Positions 1 through 23,360 of a stretch of DNA of 64,000 bases are shown here, one piece after another. Each line of letters opens with the position of its first letter. Position 1 is the first letter of the stretch. The notes under the pieces were generated by a model, which made no database searches, was not told the origin of the DNA, and saw only the letters and a list, made by a program, of their open reading frames with translations. A program made the translations under genes and the position numbers. The stretch comes from Pagrus major (lineage: Eukaryota; Chordata; Actinopteri; Spariformes; Sparidae), in the NCBI RefSeq assembly GCF_040436345.1, contig NC_133223.1:30657493-30721492 (forward strand), given 5' to 3'.

Positions 1-133
1 CCTGTGTCCACAGTGCAGAATCTCCAGAAGCATTTTTTCCCTTTAAATCTGGCCTCTCTAAACATTACAGTGTCTCTGCTAGCTTCAAGTTGACTCCAGG
101 TGACATGTGGTGCAGCGGCGGCTAGTCTCTCAC

Positions 134-11550
<11,417 letters not shown>

Positions 11551-12310
11551 GTTGGATGTTCAGTGAGGAGCCAACTAACAGCTGATGAGAAGGAGCTTCT
11601 TAAGGATTGGACTGGTCCTCGAAGTGTTGACGCATTTTATGGTTTTATCCCTGTTGAGTCAACTTTAATCCTCATGTTTGAACAGTGAGAGTTGGGTCGC
11701 CTTAAAAATAATGTGTCGAGGCTCCCGTTACAGTCCCTTTTGACTCCCGCATTATATCAGAGCTCTCGAAGTAGAAGATCCAACAACAGTCACGATATCT
11801 GCAACTCTGGTTTCATGCGATTCAACGGATAGGAAACCTAAAGACGCAGAAAGAAGAGAGAGAAAACAGTAAGTCACAAAACTGCTTCTGCACAACAAAA
11901 GCAATGATTGCATGCCGGGAGTCGCAATCAACAAATGACTGAACAAGCATTAGTCACCAGGGGGGTTGTTTGCTGTCAAAGAACCTGTCACCAACACAAA
12001 TAACCCGGCAGAAGCATTTCACTCCATCCTCTCTGCTCCGACAAGCCTTCTAATGACAGAGGAAATGGATGAGAGCCAAGCGCGACTCCTTTTATCTTTA
12101 TTTGAGTTATATTTATTAGTTCATAGTGTCGGATCGGTGAGGAGTAAACACAACATTTACTTCTTTGAATGATTAATGAAACACTTAATGAGAGCGTGTA
12201 CGTTCCTCCCGGTGGTACAAACAGACCTTCCGAGTGGAGTGAAATCATCTAATTTGAAATCCATTATCTCTACGTGACCACTGGAAAAAGAAATCTTTAA
12301 ATCATCCTCA

Positions 12311-12312
<2 letters not shown>

Positions 12313-12376
<64 letters not shown>
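12313..12376. repeat. CA dinucleotide microsatellite
   Basis: Uninterrupted CA run of about 64 bp in the first hecw2 intron. A T homopolymer (12611-12628) follows about 240 bp downstream. Confidence 0.95.
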
Positions 12377-12377
<1 letters not shown>

Positions 12378-14659
12378 CTCTGCACTGTGTTTCTATGGTT
12401 TCTGTCAGTATAGGCCGCCTCTGTACAAACAGAGAAAGGAGACAGGCAGCTGTATCTGCCTCACAGGAAGCTCTTCAATCAGCAAATGCCAGTTTAGGAA
12501 ACAGTCTGGAGAGTGCAGTCAGAGTCTCCACCAGAGCCATTTTGTTTTTAAAGGAAGGACGACATGTGACTCCAGAATCTCGCCAAAGGCAGCTGGTTTT
12601 TAGACGAGTCTTTTTTTTTTTTTTTTTTCTTTCTTCCCCCGTCGGTGAATAGCTTTGGTAATATTCAGCTAATATGCGCCTGGTGCAGTCACTGGAAAAC
12701 CATGTGGGCTGCAGTCTGAGCTAAGCCCTGATATCTTTGGCATTTTAAGTGAGTGTACGTCTCAAAAGCTGAGCTGTTCACTGATGCTTCCTCTGCAGGT
12801 CTCAGTGTGTGGTCTGCACTGTACGCATCACTGTATTTAATAAAAACATTCGGCTTGTGAAGCTAATAGCCTTTTAAATAAGAGAAACTGAAAACCCCAC
12901 AAGCTAAACGTCACTCCACTTCAAATGACGTGTGGATGTAAAAGAGTAGTTCAACGTTTTGGAAAACACACTGAGAGATCAATACCTCTCTGGTATCAGC
13001 ACGGTGAATATGACGCTAACACGGACAGCTAGTTAGCGTAGCTTAGCATAAAGACTGGAAACGGAAAAGCAGCTAGCCTGCCGCTGCCCAGAGCAAGAAA
13101 TCTGTTTAATCTGTATTCATTTGCAGGGACTTCTTTTCAACTTGAACCATGTTGATATATTTGTTTACATTTTTAACCATTAAAAGTATGCCGAATTAAC
13201 TATTATCAGTTCCTTTTTGCAATATATCCATGGATGTACAGATAACTATCGCTAGATTACGTTGATAGTGATTAAAACCTAAAAATGTGATAATTCTCTG
13301 CCAAGTTCTGCAGTTGTAAGAAGCGTCTTCCTTCTATGACTTCGGAGCAGATTTACTGACGTTTACTTGAGATGAACATGAAAGATAGTGATATCGTAGT
13401 AAAGTGTCGATCACACTAAATCTAAAAATATGTGTATTATGTCTGTGTGTTGAGATTTGACCAAACTATGACTCCAACAACGAGTGCAATTTTTTTTTAC
13501 CTTAACTGCCTCTGAGCTGTGTGCCACTGCTGCTCCTGCCACACCTGTTGTGTTTGTAAGTGAACTAAACTACAATGACTAACCTCGTGTCCATCTATCT
13601 ATTTCACCTCACGCTGTATCTTTGCCTCTGGTCTCAACATCTTCAGTCATAGTTTGGAAACCGCTGCTTTAAATGTGGTCAGCTCTGGAGGAGAGAGTTG
13701 GATGCAGAGTCAGACCTTTTGGAGGAATAAACACCCGGAGGTACATCAGAGACGAGCTGTTTACCAACGGGAGGAGAGCTCAGAGACTATTTTTTAACTT
13801 TTGGGACTAAAAAGTGGATTTATCTTCACTCCTGTTTATCAACCTGACTGCAGCAGTGATCAACTTTACTTCCTGAATATAGCGTTTCGGAGAGGAGAGG
13901 GAAAAAAGGAGGGGGAGAACCAGAGTCTCTAGTCACAGCTGAGGTCATTTTTAAAGTTTAATTCACGTCACTTTTAGTGTCTTTGCCGACTTGTCTATCC
14001 TGAAAGTTACAGCAACAGGCGACCAAACTAAACGCACTGTTACGTCGAGTAAACTTGTGGATTTCTCTGGTTTGAACATTGTTGGAAACATTTGGGATCA
14101 TGTAAGTACACAACTCAACGAAACATATGACAAAGATCTAGTCGTATTTTAATACATATGACGTCCTTAATGTATACTTCGGTCGTCATCTCTGTTCTGT
14201 ACTTTGCTAATTTACTTTCCTTCGCTGCACACGCTCACAACTTTCTCTGCATCGTCCATCAAAGTGACAAAAAGTGCAAAATCCTGCTGTCATGGTCAGT
14301 TAATATCATCCATGTTCCCTCTGCGCTCTTTCTCTGCAGGCTGATTTGTCATTATCCTCTACGCAGAGAGCTAACAGGCTGATCGTGTGATATAAATAAT
14401 TTTAAAAAGCGATTCACACGCAGTAACTTACATGAAACGTGTCGTCTAATTTACCGTATATACGACCCCTGAGCTTCACAATCAATTCACTTTGCATTTT
14501 GAACTGACTGCACAGAAATGAACCTCCGGGCTGATGTATGTGGATCGGCTGTGTTTCCAAATAACTCGGGGCCTGATATTGAAATAAGATCTGCTGCATT
14601 TGACATGGGGAAAGCCTGGACGCTCCTGAGTCGACAAGATTACCAGAGCGCGGCCCCAT

Positions 14660-14688
14660 CACACACACACACACACACACACACACAT
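14660..14688. repeat. CA dinucleotide microsatellite
   Basis: Perfect CA run of 29 bp in the first hecw2 intron. Confidence 0.9.
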
Positions 14689-16682
14689 GCGTGCATGCAC
14701 TGCATACAGGGATTTATGACAGAATAAAACCTTCATCACAGATGCAGGAATACGTAAATCCTGCTCACGTGTGCCTCATACGCTGTCATGTAGCAGCAGC
14801 AGCAGCGGCGGCAGCAGGGAGGGGCAGCGTCCACAAACAAGCAGAAGAAGAAACAAAAATAAGTGTATATGTAACTGCTGAGTCGTTATGTAAGTGTTCC
14901 TGTGGTCCAAGCAGCGTCCACCCTCCCCTCCTCCTCCCTCATGTTCGCCAGGCATTGTCTAACCCTGATGTGGAGTGGGAGACGCGGCGGCGGCTGCACT
15001 CAGAGCAGAGGGGATGAGGAGTCTGTCTACCAGCTCCACACAGCAAGCACACACCAAAACATGACCTCAGGAGAGGGCGCCCAACAATCTGGACTCGCTC
15101 CTTTTTTTTTTTATTCCTCTAAAAGACTGCATTTCCCTTTATAATCCCGACTCCACCGCTCCTCTCCGCTCTGCTCTGACCTGCTGAGGGGATTACTGAT
15201 TGATTCTCAGGAAGTGGACACAGATAAACAAGGTGTTATATGAGAATACCCAAAAAATGAAACTCTCCGGGAGGATGTTAAATTTGACTCCTGTCATTCG
15301 AGCAGCGTTCTGTTATGAGGCACCAAATACTTTGTACTCTGCACCGCTGTGAGGTGAATACTAAAGAGAGGCACATCTGCAGCAGAGGATCTGATGGAGC
15401 GGCAGAATGTGCTCGATTGTTGCTGTAACAAAGCGTTTCTTCTTCCTAGAAGAGGAGGGCAGAGAGGACTTCCAGGTGTTTGGGACAATAACAACGACGC
15501 CTTTCTGTGTGACAGGTGTGTTTTATGAAAGCAGAGGCTGAAGAAGTCAGGACTGACAGGCTCCATCGTAGCGTTACGGCTCTACACGTCCTGTCACACC
15601 TCATACCGAGATCTGCCAACACATCAAAATATTGATTCATGTCACTTTCAGGGACGTTACAAAGGCTTACATTCATTTCCTGGAGACTTATCCTAACCTA
15701 ACCCTCACCTTAAAGGTCCTACTTGTAAGAAAAGTAGATTTTTGAGTCTCTTTTCAGACACAGATTCTGCAATATCGCCTCTACACCGCCTCTGTTTGTT
15801 CACACTGAAGTAAGCAGCCAAAAGAGGCGGCGCTGTTCACATCATAACGTTGAGTTCCACCTGTAAATCTCTGTAAATGTCTCCGCCGGCTGTTTATTAT
15901 CATACGGAGCTCGTTATAAAGTGTTGTGATTGAGATCCTGACCCATCATGCATCCTGGAAAGTGACAAAGAAGTTTTCTGCTCTAAATGTCATCACATAA
16001 TCACCATCAGTGAATAGCGGACGCTGTCTGGCTCTCACTCACGGAGTGGGATGCTGTTTTCCAGGGGAGGTCTGACCATTAAGGTGATTTTTCCTCATTA
16101 AATTTGGTGATTTTTGTTCTATATAAGCTGCCAGAGACGGTAACTACAACAACATTATAGTGAAAGGTGACAAAGACATTGTGAGTTAAAGATTTTTGCT
16201 CAAAATCGGCGCCAGATTCCCGCCTTGAAAGGCAGTTTGGGGTGGCGACCGTCCCGACCGACCATCCAAAGCGTTTTTTCTGACACGACTCTTTGTACTC
16301 ACGCGTGCACGACGTTTCCTCTGGTTCTCAATCAGATCCAATCAGGATATCCTCCCCTCCTCTAACCTCTCGTCCAAATGTGGTCCCATCTGGCTGGAAA
16401 CAAAAAACAAAGATGGCGATTGGCTGTGATGCCAAACTGGACCACAAACGGGTCAAGATGTTGATGGGAGTCACAGGTCGCAGCTGCTGTGATCCCACTG
16501 ATAAATGGGTTTCCTGTATGCGTTGAGAAAATTCTCGCCCTTCTTCAGGTAAGTTAATGCTTCAAAAATCCTCTCGGATCAGCTGGAAACTGCTTCGTCA
16601 CAGAGCTGAAAGTGTGCCGCTCGTTTTTAGTCTCAACCCTTTTTGTTTGTACTGTGAGATGCTGTGACGTCAGTACAGGGAT

Positions 16683-16863
16683 TCCTCCTCCTCCTCCTCC
16701 TCCTCCTCCTCCTCCTCCTCCTCACCTTCCCTTTTCTGGCTGTGTGTGTGTGTGTGTGTGTGTGTGTCAGTGTCAGCACAGGCACCCCTTTGTGCCCCCG
16801 TGGAGGTGACTGCTGCACTTTACAGCCTGACAGAACGGGCACCTTGGGGAGCTGGCACACACA

Positions 16864-16902
<39 letters not shown>
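16683..16902. repeat. Compound microsatellite: TCC run, TG run, CA run
   Basis: TCC/CTC repeats at 16683-16724, TG at 16740-16767 and CA at 16856-16902. The poly-Leu and poly-Arg open frames here are by-products of the repeats. Confidence 0.92.
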
Positions 16903-16904
<2 letters not shown>

Positions 16905-17024
16905 GCACTGAGGTCTTACTGAGCCTCACTGACACATAAAGTTAAGAACAAAAACACACAACCAGCACAAAGAAGCATTAAAACACACTCTGACAGAATC
17001 TCTGACTCAGAAGATGAAAACACT

Positions 17025-17063
17025 TTCTTCTTCTTCTTCTTCTTCTTCTTCTTCTTCTTCTTC
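17025..17063. repeat. TTC trinucleotide repeat
   Basis: Perfect TTC run (GAA on the minus strand, which is the hecw2 transcript strand) in intron 1. Confidence 0.92.
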
Positions 17064-17500
17064 ACCAGCTACGTCCTCCCTGAACACCAGCAGCATTAGG
17101 AAGGCGGGTGAAGGCTGAAGATCTCCACCTGACGACGACTCACTGCAGCGTCGTGAGTCATTCAGAGAGAACGGAGGCCACAGGGCTGCAGCCACGGCGT
17201 TCCCACTTCACCAGAAAGAGTGCAGCCGCGTCTCGCTCGGGGTATTTCTCCTAACACATCGCCCTGGGTGTACATGTCTGGGATGAGTCACTGCTCGGGA
17301 GGTATCCCCCAATGACGGGCCTCGCCGAGTCCAAAATGGCATTTACGCTGTAAGACTGATTGATATCGGCCTCTCTGAGTTTAGAGCGCTGACCTTTCTA
17401 TAAACGGCAGTGCGGGCTGTGTATGGATTCATAAAAGGCATAAAAACTGTACACTGACACGAACTAAAGCGTACGGACGGACTCTTCTTTCTCCTCAGTC

Positions 17501-17660
17501 GTATCTGGAGCAGTGACTGAGCGGTCAGTCATTATAAATTTAGATTGTGCAGCGAGCACACGTCGTACAAACCCACACTCTGGTATATTAAGCTCAAGCG
17601 GAGACCGCAAAGTTTCCAAAAATAGCAAATGAAGATGAATTTGGGGGAAATGAAAATCAA
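17501..17660. repeat. Direct repeat copy A (pair with 18639-18780)
   Basis: About 140-160 bp starting at GTATCTGGAGCAGTGACTGA that match 18639-18780 closely, including the shared stretch GCGGTCAGTCATTATAAATT and the following AGCGAGCACACGTCG. Copy A has an insertion relative to copy B after the ACCCACACT word. Confidence 0.8.
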
Positions 17661-17834
17661 ATGATGGATTAAAACATCGACAGCTGCGCCTGAACTTTCT
17701 CCAAAGACTGAAACTTAACAGCGGGGGTCTGGGACTCTGCCCGCCGTTATTGGATAGTGAAAATAAAAAACTAATTAGGGATCCTACACGTTTTAAATAA
17801 AAAAAATGCATAAACTGAGATCTATATCATATTT

Positions 17835-18077
17835 ATTTAAAGGTGTAATATGTAAGAATTTGCAACCTGTGTAATTAGAACAAATAGCGGGCAGCATCTC
17901 ACCAGAGTTAGCACTAAACGCTGCTAACAGTAGCTACCATTAGCTAGTTAGCTCAGTGAAGATGCCACTAGCACGGGTTTGTTTTGGACCAGGACAAACC
18001 AGGGTTAGCTGGTTAGTATGCTAACATTAATTTTTTAATGTTTCGGACTTAAATTCTTTCATATTGCACCTTTAAAT
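17835..18077. mobile_element. Short non-autonomous inverted-repeat element (MITE)
   Basis: Starts with AAAGGTGTAATATGTAAGAA and ends with the complement-reverse of the same word (TTCTTTCATATTGCACCTTT), with TTTAAA at both ends. About 240 bp with no coding capacity. The interior holds the TTAGCTAGTTAGCT-type words seen in fish elements. Confidence 0.8.
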
Positions 18078-18168
18078 ATATATTTTTTTATCTAGAAACA
18101 GCTCTCCTCTAGAATATTCACATTTGATGGGACGGTGCAGCCACAAAAACAAAATATTTCACTCATCA

Positions 18169-18626
18169 TTAAAGGAACAGTTCACCCAATATCGAAAATT
18201 CAGTCACTGTCTCCTCACCCTCATGCTGATGCAAAGTCAGGTGAAGTTTCGTAGTCCACAAAACATTTCTGGAGCTTCGCAGCAAAACAGCGTCGCAGCG
18301 TTCTCCTAAACAACTGAAGTAGATGGAGACTTGTTTTAAAACGCTAACACACCTTTTCATCGCTACGTCTGCCGTGCGTGATGTGCACTGATGACGCCAA
18401 ATTAAAATAATCCATAATTTCCCTCAAATGCATCAAACTAAAGTAACGAGCCCGTTTTGAAAGTGTGAGGAGGAGAAAGTTCAGATATTTGTGTTCAGAT
18501 GTAGAGAGCTAAAGACGAAAGTTGTGTTTAGTTGAAAGTTTTTTTATCTGCTCCATCTCTGCTTTCCATAATGAGGATGAGTGGATAATGACTGAATTTT
18601 CATTTTTGGGGTGAACTGCTCCTGAA
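18169..18626. mobile_element. Non-autonomous element with AAAGGAACAGTTCACCC terminus
   Basis: The left end AAAGGAACAGTTCACCC is matched in inverted orientation at about 18610-18622 (GGGGTGAACTGCTCCT). The interior holds the GTCAGGTGAAGTTTCGTAG and GTCCACAAAACATTTCTGG words also found in the copies at 23526-23848 and 59198-59389. No ORF of note. Confidence 0.75.
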
Positions 18627-18638
18627 AGAATCATCGGT

Positions 18639-18780
18639 CATATCTGGAGCAACGACCGAGCGGTCAGTCATTATAAATTTAGATTGTGCAGCGAGCACAC
18701 GTCGAACAAACCCACACTGAAGAGGAGACCACAAAGTTTCTAAAAATAGGCTGAAATTGGGGAAATGTAAATCAAATAAA
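18639..18780. repeat. Direct repeat copy B (pair with 17501-17660)
   Basis: Second copy in the same orientation about 1.14 kb downstream. It directly follows the end of the TTAAAGGAACAG-type element at 18169-18626. Confidence 0.8.
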
Positions 18781-18819
18781 GCCAGAAAATATCTAGAATG
18801 AAACACCCAGCTACACAGC

Positions 18820-18877
18820 AGACAGTCAGACAGTCAGTCAGTCAGTCAGACAGTCAGCAGTCAGTCAGTCAGTCAGT
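18820..18877. repeat. CAGT/CAGA tetranucleotide repeat
   Basis: Imperfect run of CAGT and CAGA units, about 58 bp, in hecw2 intron 1. Confidence 0.88.
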
Positions 18878-19350
18878 GTGGAATAAAACGATTCTACCAA
18901 CCTTAAAACGACCTGAGGGGACGCCGGGGTGATAACGGGTTAATGATGGATTAATAATAATGACCTCTGCACGGAGCAGACGGTGACATCACTGCTCCCT
19001 CTGTCCCGTTTTAACTCCTGACTCATTGGCTGATTCAGTTTCTAATAAACGCTTCGCAGCCTGTAAAGTCGGAGGGACCTCTCAAAGTCACCTGAGTCAA
19101 TCAGGCCTCTGAGCTGATAATTAGACTCTTTCTCACATCATTACAGTAAAATTACAGTCTAGTAACACACTCCACGACTCCCTTTAAAGCAGAGTGAGTG
19201 CTGATGAATGAAGGGTGAATTAAGTGACGTTTTATAATACTACAATGTGGATATCATTTCTTAATTTCAGTACTGATAGCAAATAATAATTTTGATATAT
19301 TACTTTAAGGAATATAAATGTTTTCTTTAAAAATCTAACAAAAGAGGTTT

Positions 19351-20162
19351 TTAAAGGAGACATTCAGCTCTTTTTCAGGTTCATCATTTATATCTGGGTT
19401 ATAATAAAACAGGTTTACATGATTTAATGCTCAAAAAATATTTTTTTTCTCGCTCTGTTTTAGCTCCTGTCTCTTTAAGGCCCCTCCCTCCTGAATACCC
19501 AGTCTTCTCTGATTGGTCAGCTCACACACGCCTGAGCCAGCACCGCTAACAACAACCGAGCAGCTGCGCTAAATCAACTCTTACCTGCCAGACTAGCTGT
19601 AGGCATAAATTATGCAAATGTGTGCCATGGTGACGCAGTGTGATGTCACAAAGTCACAGAATTAAAGCCCCACCTCCAGTCAGTTTGTCATCCAGTCTAA
19701 CGGTTGTTTCTCTATCAGAACGGAGGTGTAGTTAACAGTCGTATGTAGTTATTACCATCGCAACCAGACTATCAACAACACGAGCGTGGATTAGCGATAG
19801 CATCGACATTAGCATGGAGCAGCAGCGTGAACGTTTACAGCTGTCACTCAAACAGAAGGTCTTCTTGTGTCCTGAGGAGCTGCAGAGTTTGTTCGGGGTC
19901 CAACTGTAACATGTGCCGTACATTTACAGCCAGTAGACGACTTCTCTGACGAACTCTCCTCTCTGCTCAGCTCATCTGGCGAACAGTCTGGTTCAGGAAA
20001 GGACTCAGAAAAATATGAAATATCATAAAAATACCAGAAGACACTGGAGGGGGGCTTTAAAGGCGGGACTACTGACGAGGTGTTCAGGAGCAGTGTTTTC
20101 TGTGGGAGAGAACACACTGAAGGAAAGGAAACAAATTAAAAGCATGATATGTCTCCTTTAAA
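19351..20162. mobile_element. Inverted-repeat DNA element with TTAAAGGAGAC ends
   Basis: The left terminus TTAAAGGAGACATTC is mirrored at the right end by ATGTCTCCTTTAA, giving an 0.8-kb element bounded by TTAA. An 89-codon frame on the minus strand (19848-20117) runs through it; I do not recognise a transposase in it. The interior includes CCCCTCCCTCCTGAATACCC. Most likely non-autonomous or decayed. Confidence 0.65.
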
Positions 20163-20660
20163 GGTGCAAATAGAGAAAATATATGATATTTTTTTGGGCA
20201 GATCTTTCTGGGACTTGACTGTTAGTGTTATTAAACACACCTGCACTCATTATGACGAGTCAGACTGTCTGCTGTGGTCCAGGCTGTCACTCCTCACGTG
20301 TGTTTTCAAGTGAGTAAGTTATGATAAAGACCAGCTGCCGAGCTCTAAGAGGTGTAACTACTGTAGAGAGGGGCTGGAGAGAGTTCAGCGACGAGGTCTC
20401 ATCAGGTAAACTACATGAGAACACCTGTGTGAGACGCAGGAGCTTCAGAAAGTCACAAAAGTTAATTCCTCAGCAGTCGAACACATCAAACACATCAAGT
20501 CACCGTCAGGTCGACTGGAGGACGTCTGCTCTTCATGTCAGGAGACACTGATGGATTCTCACAGTGACCCTCCACTCTGATCACTGTAGTCTGAGACGAG
20601 GTGAAGGCAGCAGTGCATATGATGGTGGAGTCAAAGAGGACTTCTTCCAACAGATTTCCT

Positions 20661-20939
20661 TTAAAGGTGCAATATGTAAGACTTTATTGCTGCACAGATA
20701 GCTCCTGAAGTTAGCACGCTAACCAGCTAGCCCAGGCTCTGATCCACTAGCTCCTGTGCTAGCAGTGTACACATACACACACCCAAGCACCCGGTCCAGA
20801 CCGCTAGCTGCGTTTAAAACAAGTTCTGAGCTCCTCCAGAAATGTTTTGGAGACAACGAACCTCACTCGACTTTTCATCGGCATGAGGGTGAAGATAAAG
20901 TGTACATTTTTTTATTTTTGAGCAGACTGTGCCTTTAAT
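20661..20939. mobile_element. Short TTAA-bounded element
   Basis: Begins TTAAAGGTGCAATATGTAAG and ends GCCTTTAA. Short inverted ends with TTAA at both sides. The interior includes words shared with the TTCACCC family (CCAGAAATGTTTTGGAGAC), so it may be a chimera of two families. Confidence 0.5.
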
Positions 20940-20943
20940 TCAG

Positions 20944-21666
20944 GAGTCTAGCCAGTAGAGCTGCAACTGCGAGTCTTTAAATTGACGAGTCGATCGAACT
21001 TTCTTTATAATCGATTAATCGTCAAACTTTTTCGCAGGTTCCAGCTTCTTAAATGTGAAGATGTGTTGTTTTTCTTCGTCGTGTCTGACAGTAAATGAGG
21101 GGTTTTTCTGTTTTTGACTGTCGGCCGGACAAAAGCAGCAGCTTGCTTCGGACTCTGGGAGGATTTTTCCCAATTTTCTTGCATTTTGTATCGCGAAGAT
21201 CAATCGTAAGCGAGACCGCTGAGCACAGGAGGAGAATATTTTGGATTCCCTGATTTCTCTCTCACCCTCCAAACCTACAAAAACTCTGACACCTCAATCA
21301 TATTTGGGTGAACGTCTCCTTTAGTTGAGGGGTCTAGCAAGTAGAGCTGCAGCTACTAGTCTTTAAACTGATGAGCTGATCGAACAATCTTTATAATCGA
21401 TTAATCGTTTCAGTCATTTTTCGACCAAAGTATCAATCTTTCTGCAGGTCCCAGCTTCTTAAATGTGAAGATCTGTGACAGTTAATAAAGATTATTTGGG
21501 TTTCTGACTGTTGGTTTGACAAAAGGAGCCACCTGAAGACGTCGCTTTGGGCTCTGGGAGCATTTTTCACAATTTTCTTGCATTTCATATCCTGAACATC
21601 ACTCTCTGAGCCCAGGAGGAGGAGGATACTTTGGATTCCCTGATTTTCTCTCTCACCCTCCAATCC
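20944..21666. repeat. Two tandem diverged copies of a ~387-bp repeat
   Basis: Copy 1 begins at 20944 and copy 2 at 21331. Both carry TCTAGC..AGTAGAGCTGCA, TTTATAATCGATTAATCGT, CCAGCTTCTTAAATGTGAAG and TTTGGATTCCCTGATTT in the same order and spacing. The ATCGATTAATCG core is a dispersed fish repeat motif, but the direct tandem duplication is local. Confidence 0.75.
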
Positions 21667-22524
21667 TTTTAAAAGCTCCTCCACCTGCACTCATCATCAG
21701 ATATCCGGTCACAGCTGCAGAACCAGGCTGTCAGAACCAAACAGTCTCAGGTTGTGTCGAATTCTGTCAAGTGAGGAAATCTGTTTTATTTGTGATGATC
21801 TGCACGAACAAGAATCCAACTAAACTCTCTTTCTGCTGGTCCCAGTCGGGCTCGGGTGACACGTTTTCTGTTCATGGCTCATATTTTGGAGAAAGCTCTG
21901 CACGCTTGCACAAAAAAAAAAAAGCAAAGAAGTAGCAGATCTCAGAGACACTGCAGGATCTTCTGATTGCATTAGAGCAGCAGCCACATATGACTGATGA
22001 GCGCAGCAGGGTGACGCTGAGTGTAAACACAGAGGCCGTGCACGCTCCGCGCGGCGGGGACGTGAAGGTAACCCCCTGCTCATGGCTCAAATCACGTCAG
22101 CGAAATCACGTTACATAACAGTTTGTCTCCAACTTTAATCATTCCGAGTCGACCTGCCGAGGCCGCGCACGTGAGCGAGCAGGCCACAGGGACCCGCACA
22201 GGCGGATTGTGCAGGTGTCGTCGCGCGCTATTGGATTACTGTGGGAATTCCCTACGTCATTTTATTTCTATGCGTCCCTTTTTTTTTCTCTCTCTCCACA
22301 AGACGCGCGCATGAAAATCGATCAATCGCAACACGGTGCAGAAAACAGCACCAGAGGCTCAACACGACCCGCAGGACCCGCATGACACGCTGCTGCTGCC
22401 GCTGCCGCTGCTGCTGCGGTGCTTTAATGACAGATTCTTCCAGCAGCATCATCATCATCTTCATCATCATGAGCGCACCTACGCTGCGCTCCCCCGGCAG
22501 GTCCGGGCGCTGCGCTCGGCTTAC

Positions 22525-22950
22525 CTTTGGCGCAGAGGTGGAGACGGTGACAGCGCTGCCTCCTGCTCCCGATCCCGCTCCTGATCCTGGTCCGGGGGTA
22601 TATCACCGCTTTAGGTCGTTATCCCTGCAGTCCAAATGAGGAGAGACGGGCGGGGTGCCTCGCTGCTTCTCTCCCCCCTCCCCTCCCCTCTCAGATCCAC
22701 AGCCAGGGCAGATTTGGGCTCGGAGTCACGTATCGAGACGGTATCCCTCTGCAGAGAGGCACCTCGGCCCTCTTTCGGCAGCAGCGTCCAGAGGTGTGTG
22801 CGCAGAGACTCCTCCACCAGCACCAGCAGCACCTCCTTCCTCTCTTCTTTCCTTCCTTCCCTCCTGTCTTCCTTCCTTCCCTGCACTGCTGCTGCTGCTG
22901 CTGCTGCTTCAGGCGTGCAGCTCACACAGACATCCTTATTTCTGCCTCTC
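22525..22950 (-). other. hecw2: Probable non-coding first exon of hecw2 (5'UTR); 5' end not defined
   Basis: On the minus strand a strong donor (CAAAG|GTAAGC) ends an exon at 22525 inside a CpG-rich stretch. It would splice to the acceptor before 11581 (TTCTCATCAG), which leaves 31 nt of 5'UTR before ATG 11550. The upper limit is a guess: CpG density falls after about 22.8 kb and purine and CA repeats begin at 23.04 kb. What is seen is the donor and the CpG density. That it is the hecw2 first exon is inference from position, strand and the known habit of a non-coding first exon in this gene family. Confidence 0.45.
22886..22910. repeat. CTG trinucleotide run
   Basis: About eight CTG units within the CpG-rich region. 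It may fall inside the hecw2 5'UTR exon (CAG on the transcript strand). Confidence 0.8.
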
Positions 22951-23036
22951 CTGCATCGCAATGCGCTGCAGTCAGAGCCGACGTCCTCCCACCAGCAGCA
23001 GATGCACAAAATGTGAGTGAGTGTGCAGAGCGCTGC

Positions 23037-23225
23037 AAAAAAAGAGAAAAGAAACAGAAGAAGAGGAGGAGAGGAGAAGAGAAGAAGAAGAAGAAGAAGA
23101 AGAAGAAGAAGAAGAAGAAGCCCCGCCGGAGGATGGCGTAATGTTTGGTGATGTGCAGAGGAGAGACTCTCCTGTGCTGCTGGAGGGGTTTAATCAGCGG
23201 ACTGAGGAGGCTGAGATGATCACAT

Positions 23226-23283
<58 letters not shown>

Positions 23284-23321
23284 TGCATATTAATGTGGGA
23301 AACAGAGTGGGCGGTGACACA

Positions 23322-23357
<36 letters not shown>
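23037..23357. repeat. Stacked microsatellites: purine GAA tract, CA run, GA run
   Basis: Pure purine tract ending in GAA units (23037-23120), CA run (23229-23280) and GA run (23322-23357), at the upstream edge of the putative hecw2 promoter. Open frames of poly-Glu or poly-Phe across it are repeat artefacts. Confidence 0.92.

Positions 23358-23360
<3 letters not shown>

Larger units (their letters stand above)
11582..22524 (-). other. hecw2: hecw2 first intron; repeat-rich, no coding exon recognised
   Basis: About 10.9 kb between the proposed non-coding first exon and the first coding exon. It holds CA, TG, TCC, TTC and CAGT microsatellites, several short inverted-repeat elements (17.8, 18.2, 19.4 and 20.7 kb), a 1.1-kb-spaced direct duplication (17.5 and 18.6 kb) and a tandem duplication at 20.94-21.67 kb. 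At 12940-13110 lies a decayed copy of a dispersed fish repeat recognised by AGCTTAGCATAAAGACTGG. Open frames in this stretch are short and show no family resemblance. Confidence 0.6.
21960..23010 (-). promoter_or_regulatory. CpG-rich promoter region, probably of hecw2
   Basis: CpG dinucleotides are dense here compared with the AT-rich flanks, for example around 22040-22065, 22150-22235, 22380-22420 and 22495-22600. The stretch also holds CTG and CCG runs and TTCC tracts (22848-22885). No TATA box was recognised. Its position 11 kb upstream of the hecw2 start codon, with a minus-strand splice donor inside, suggests the hecw2 promoter and first exon. Confidence 0.5.

Noticed and set aside
16633-16939. 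Poly-Leu, poly-Pro and poly-Arg frames
   Set aside because: Products of the TCC, TG and CA microsatellites.
22611-23009. 132-codon minus-strand and overlapping plus-strand frames in the CpG region
   Set aside because: GC-rich sequence has few stops. The frames are low in complexity, overlap the putative 5'UTR and repeats, and show no family resemblance.
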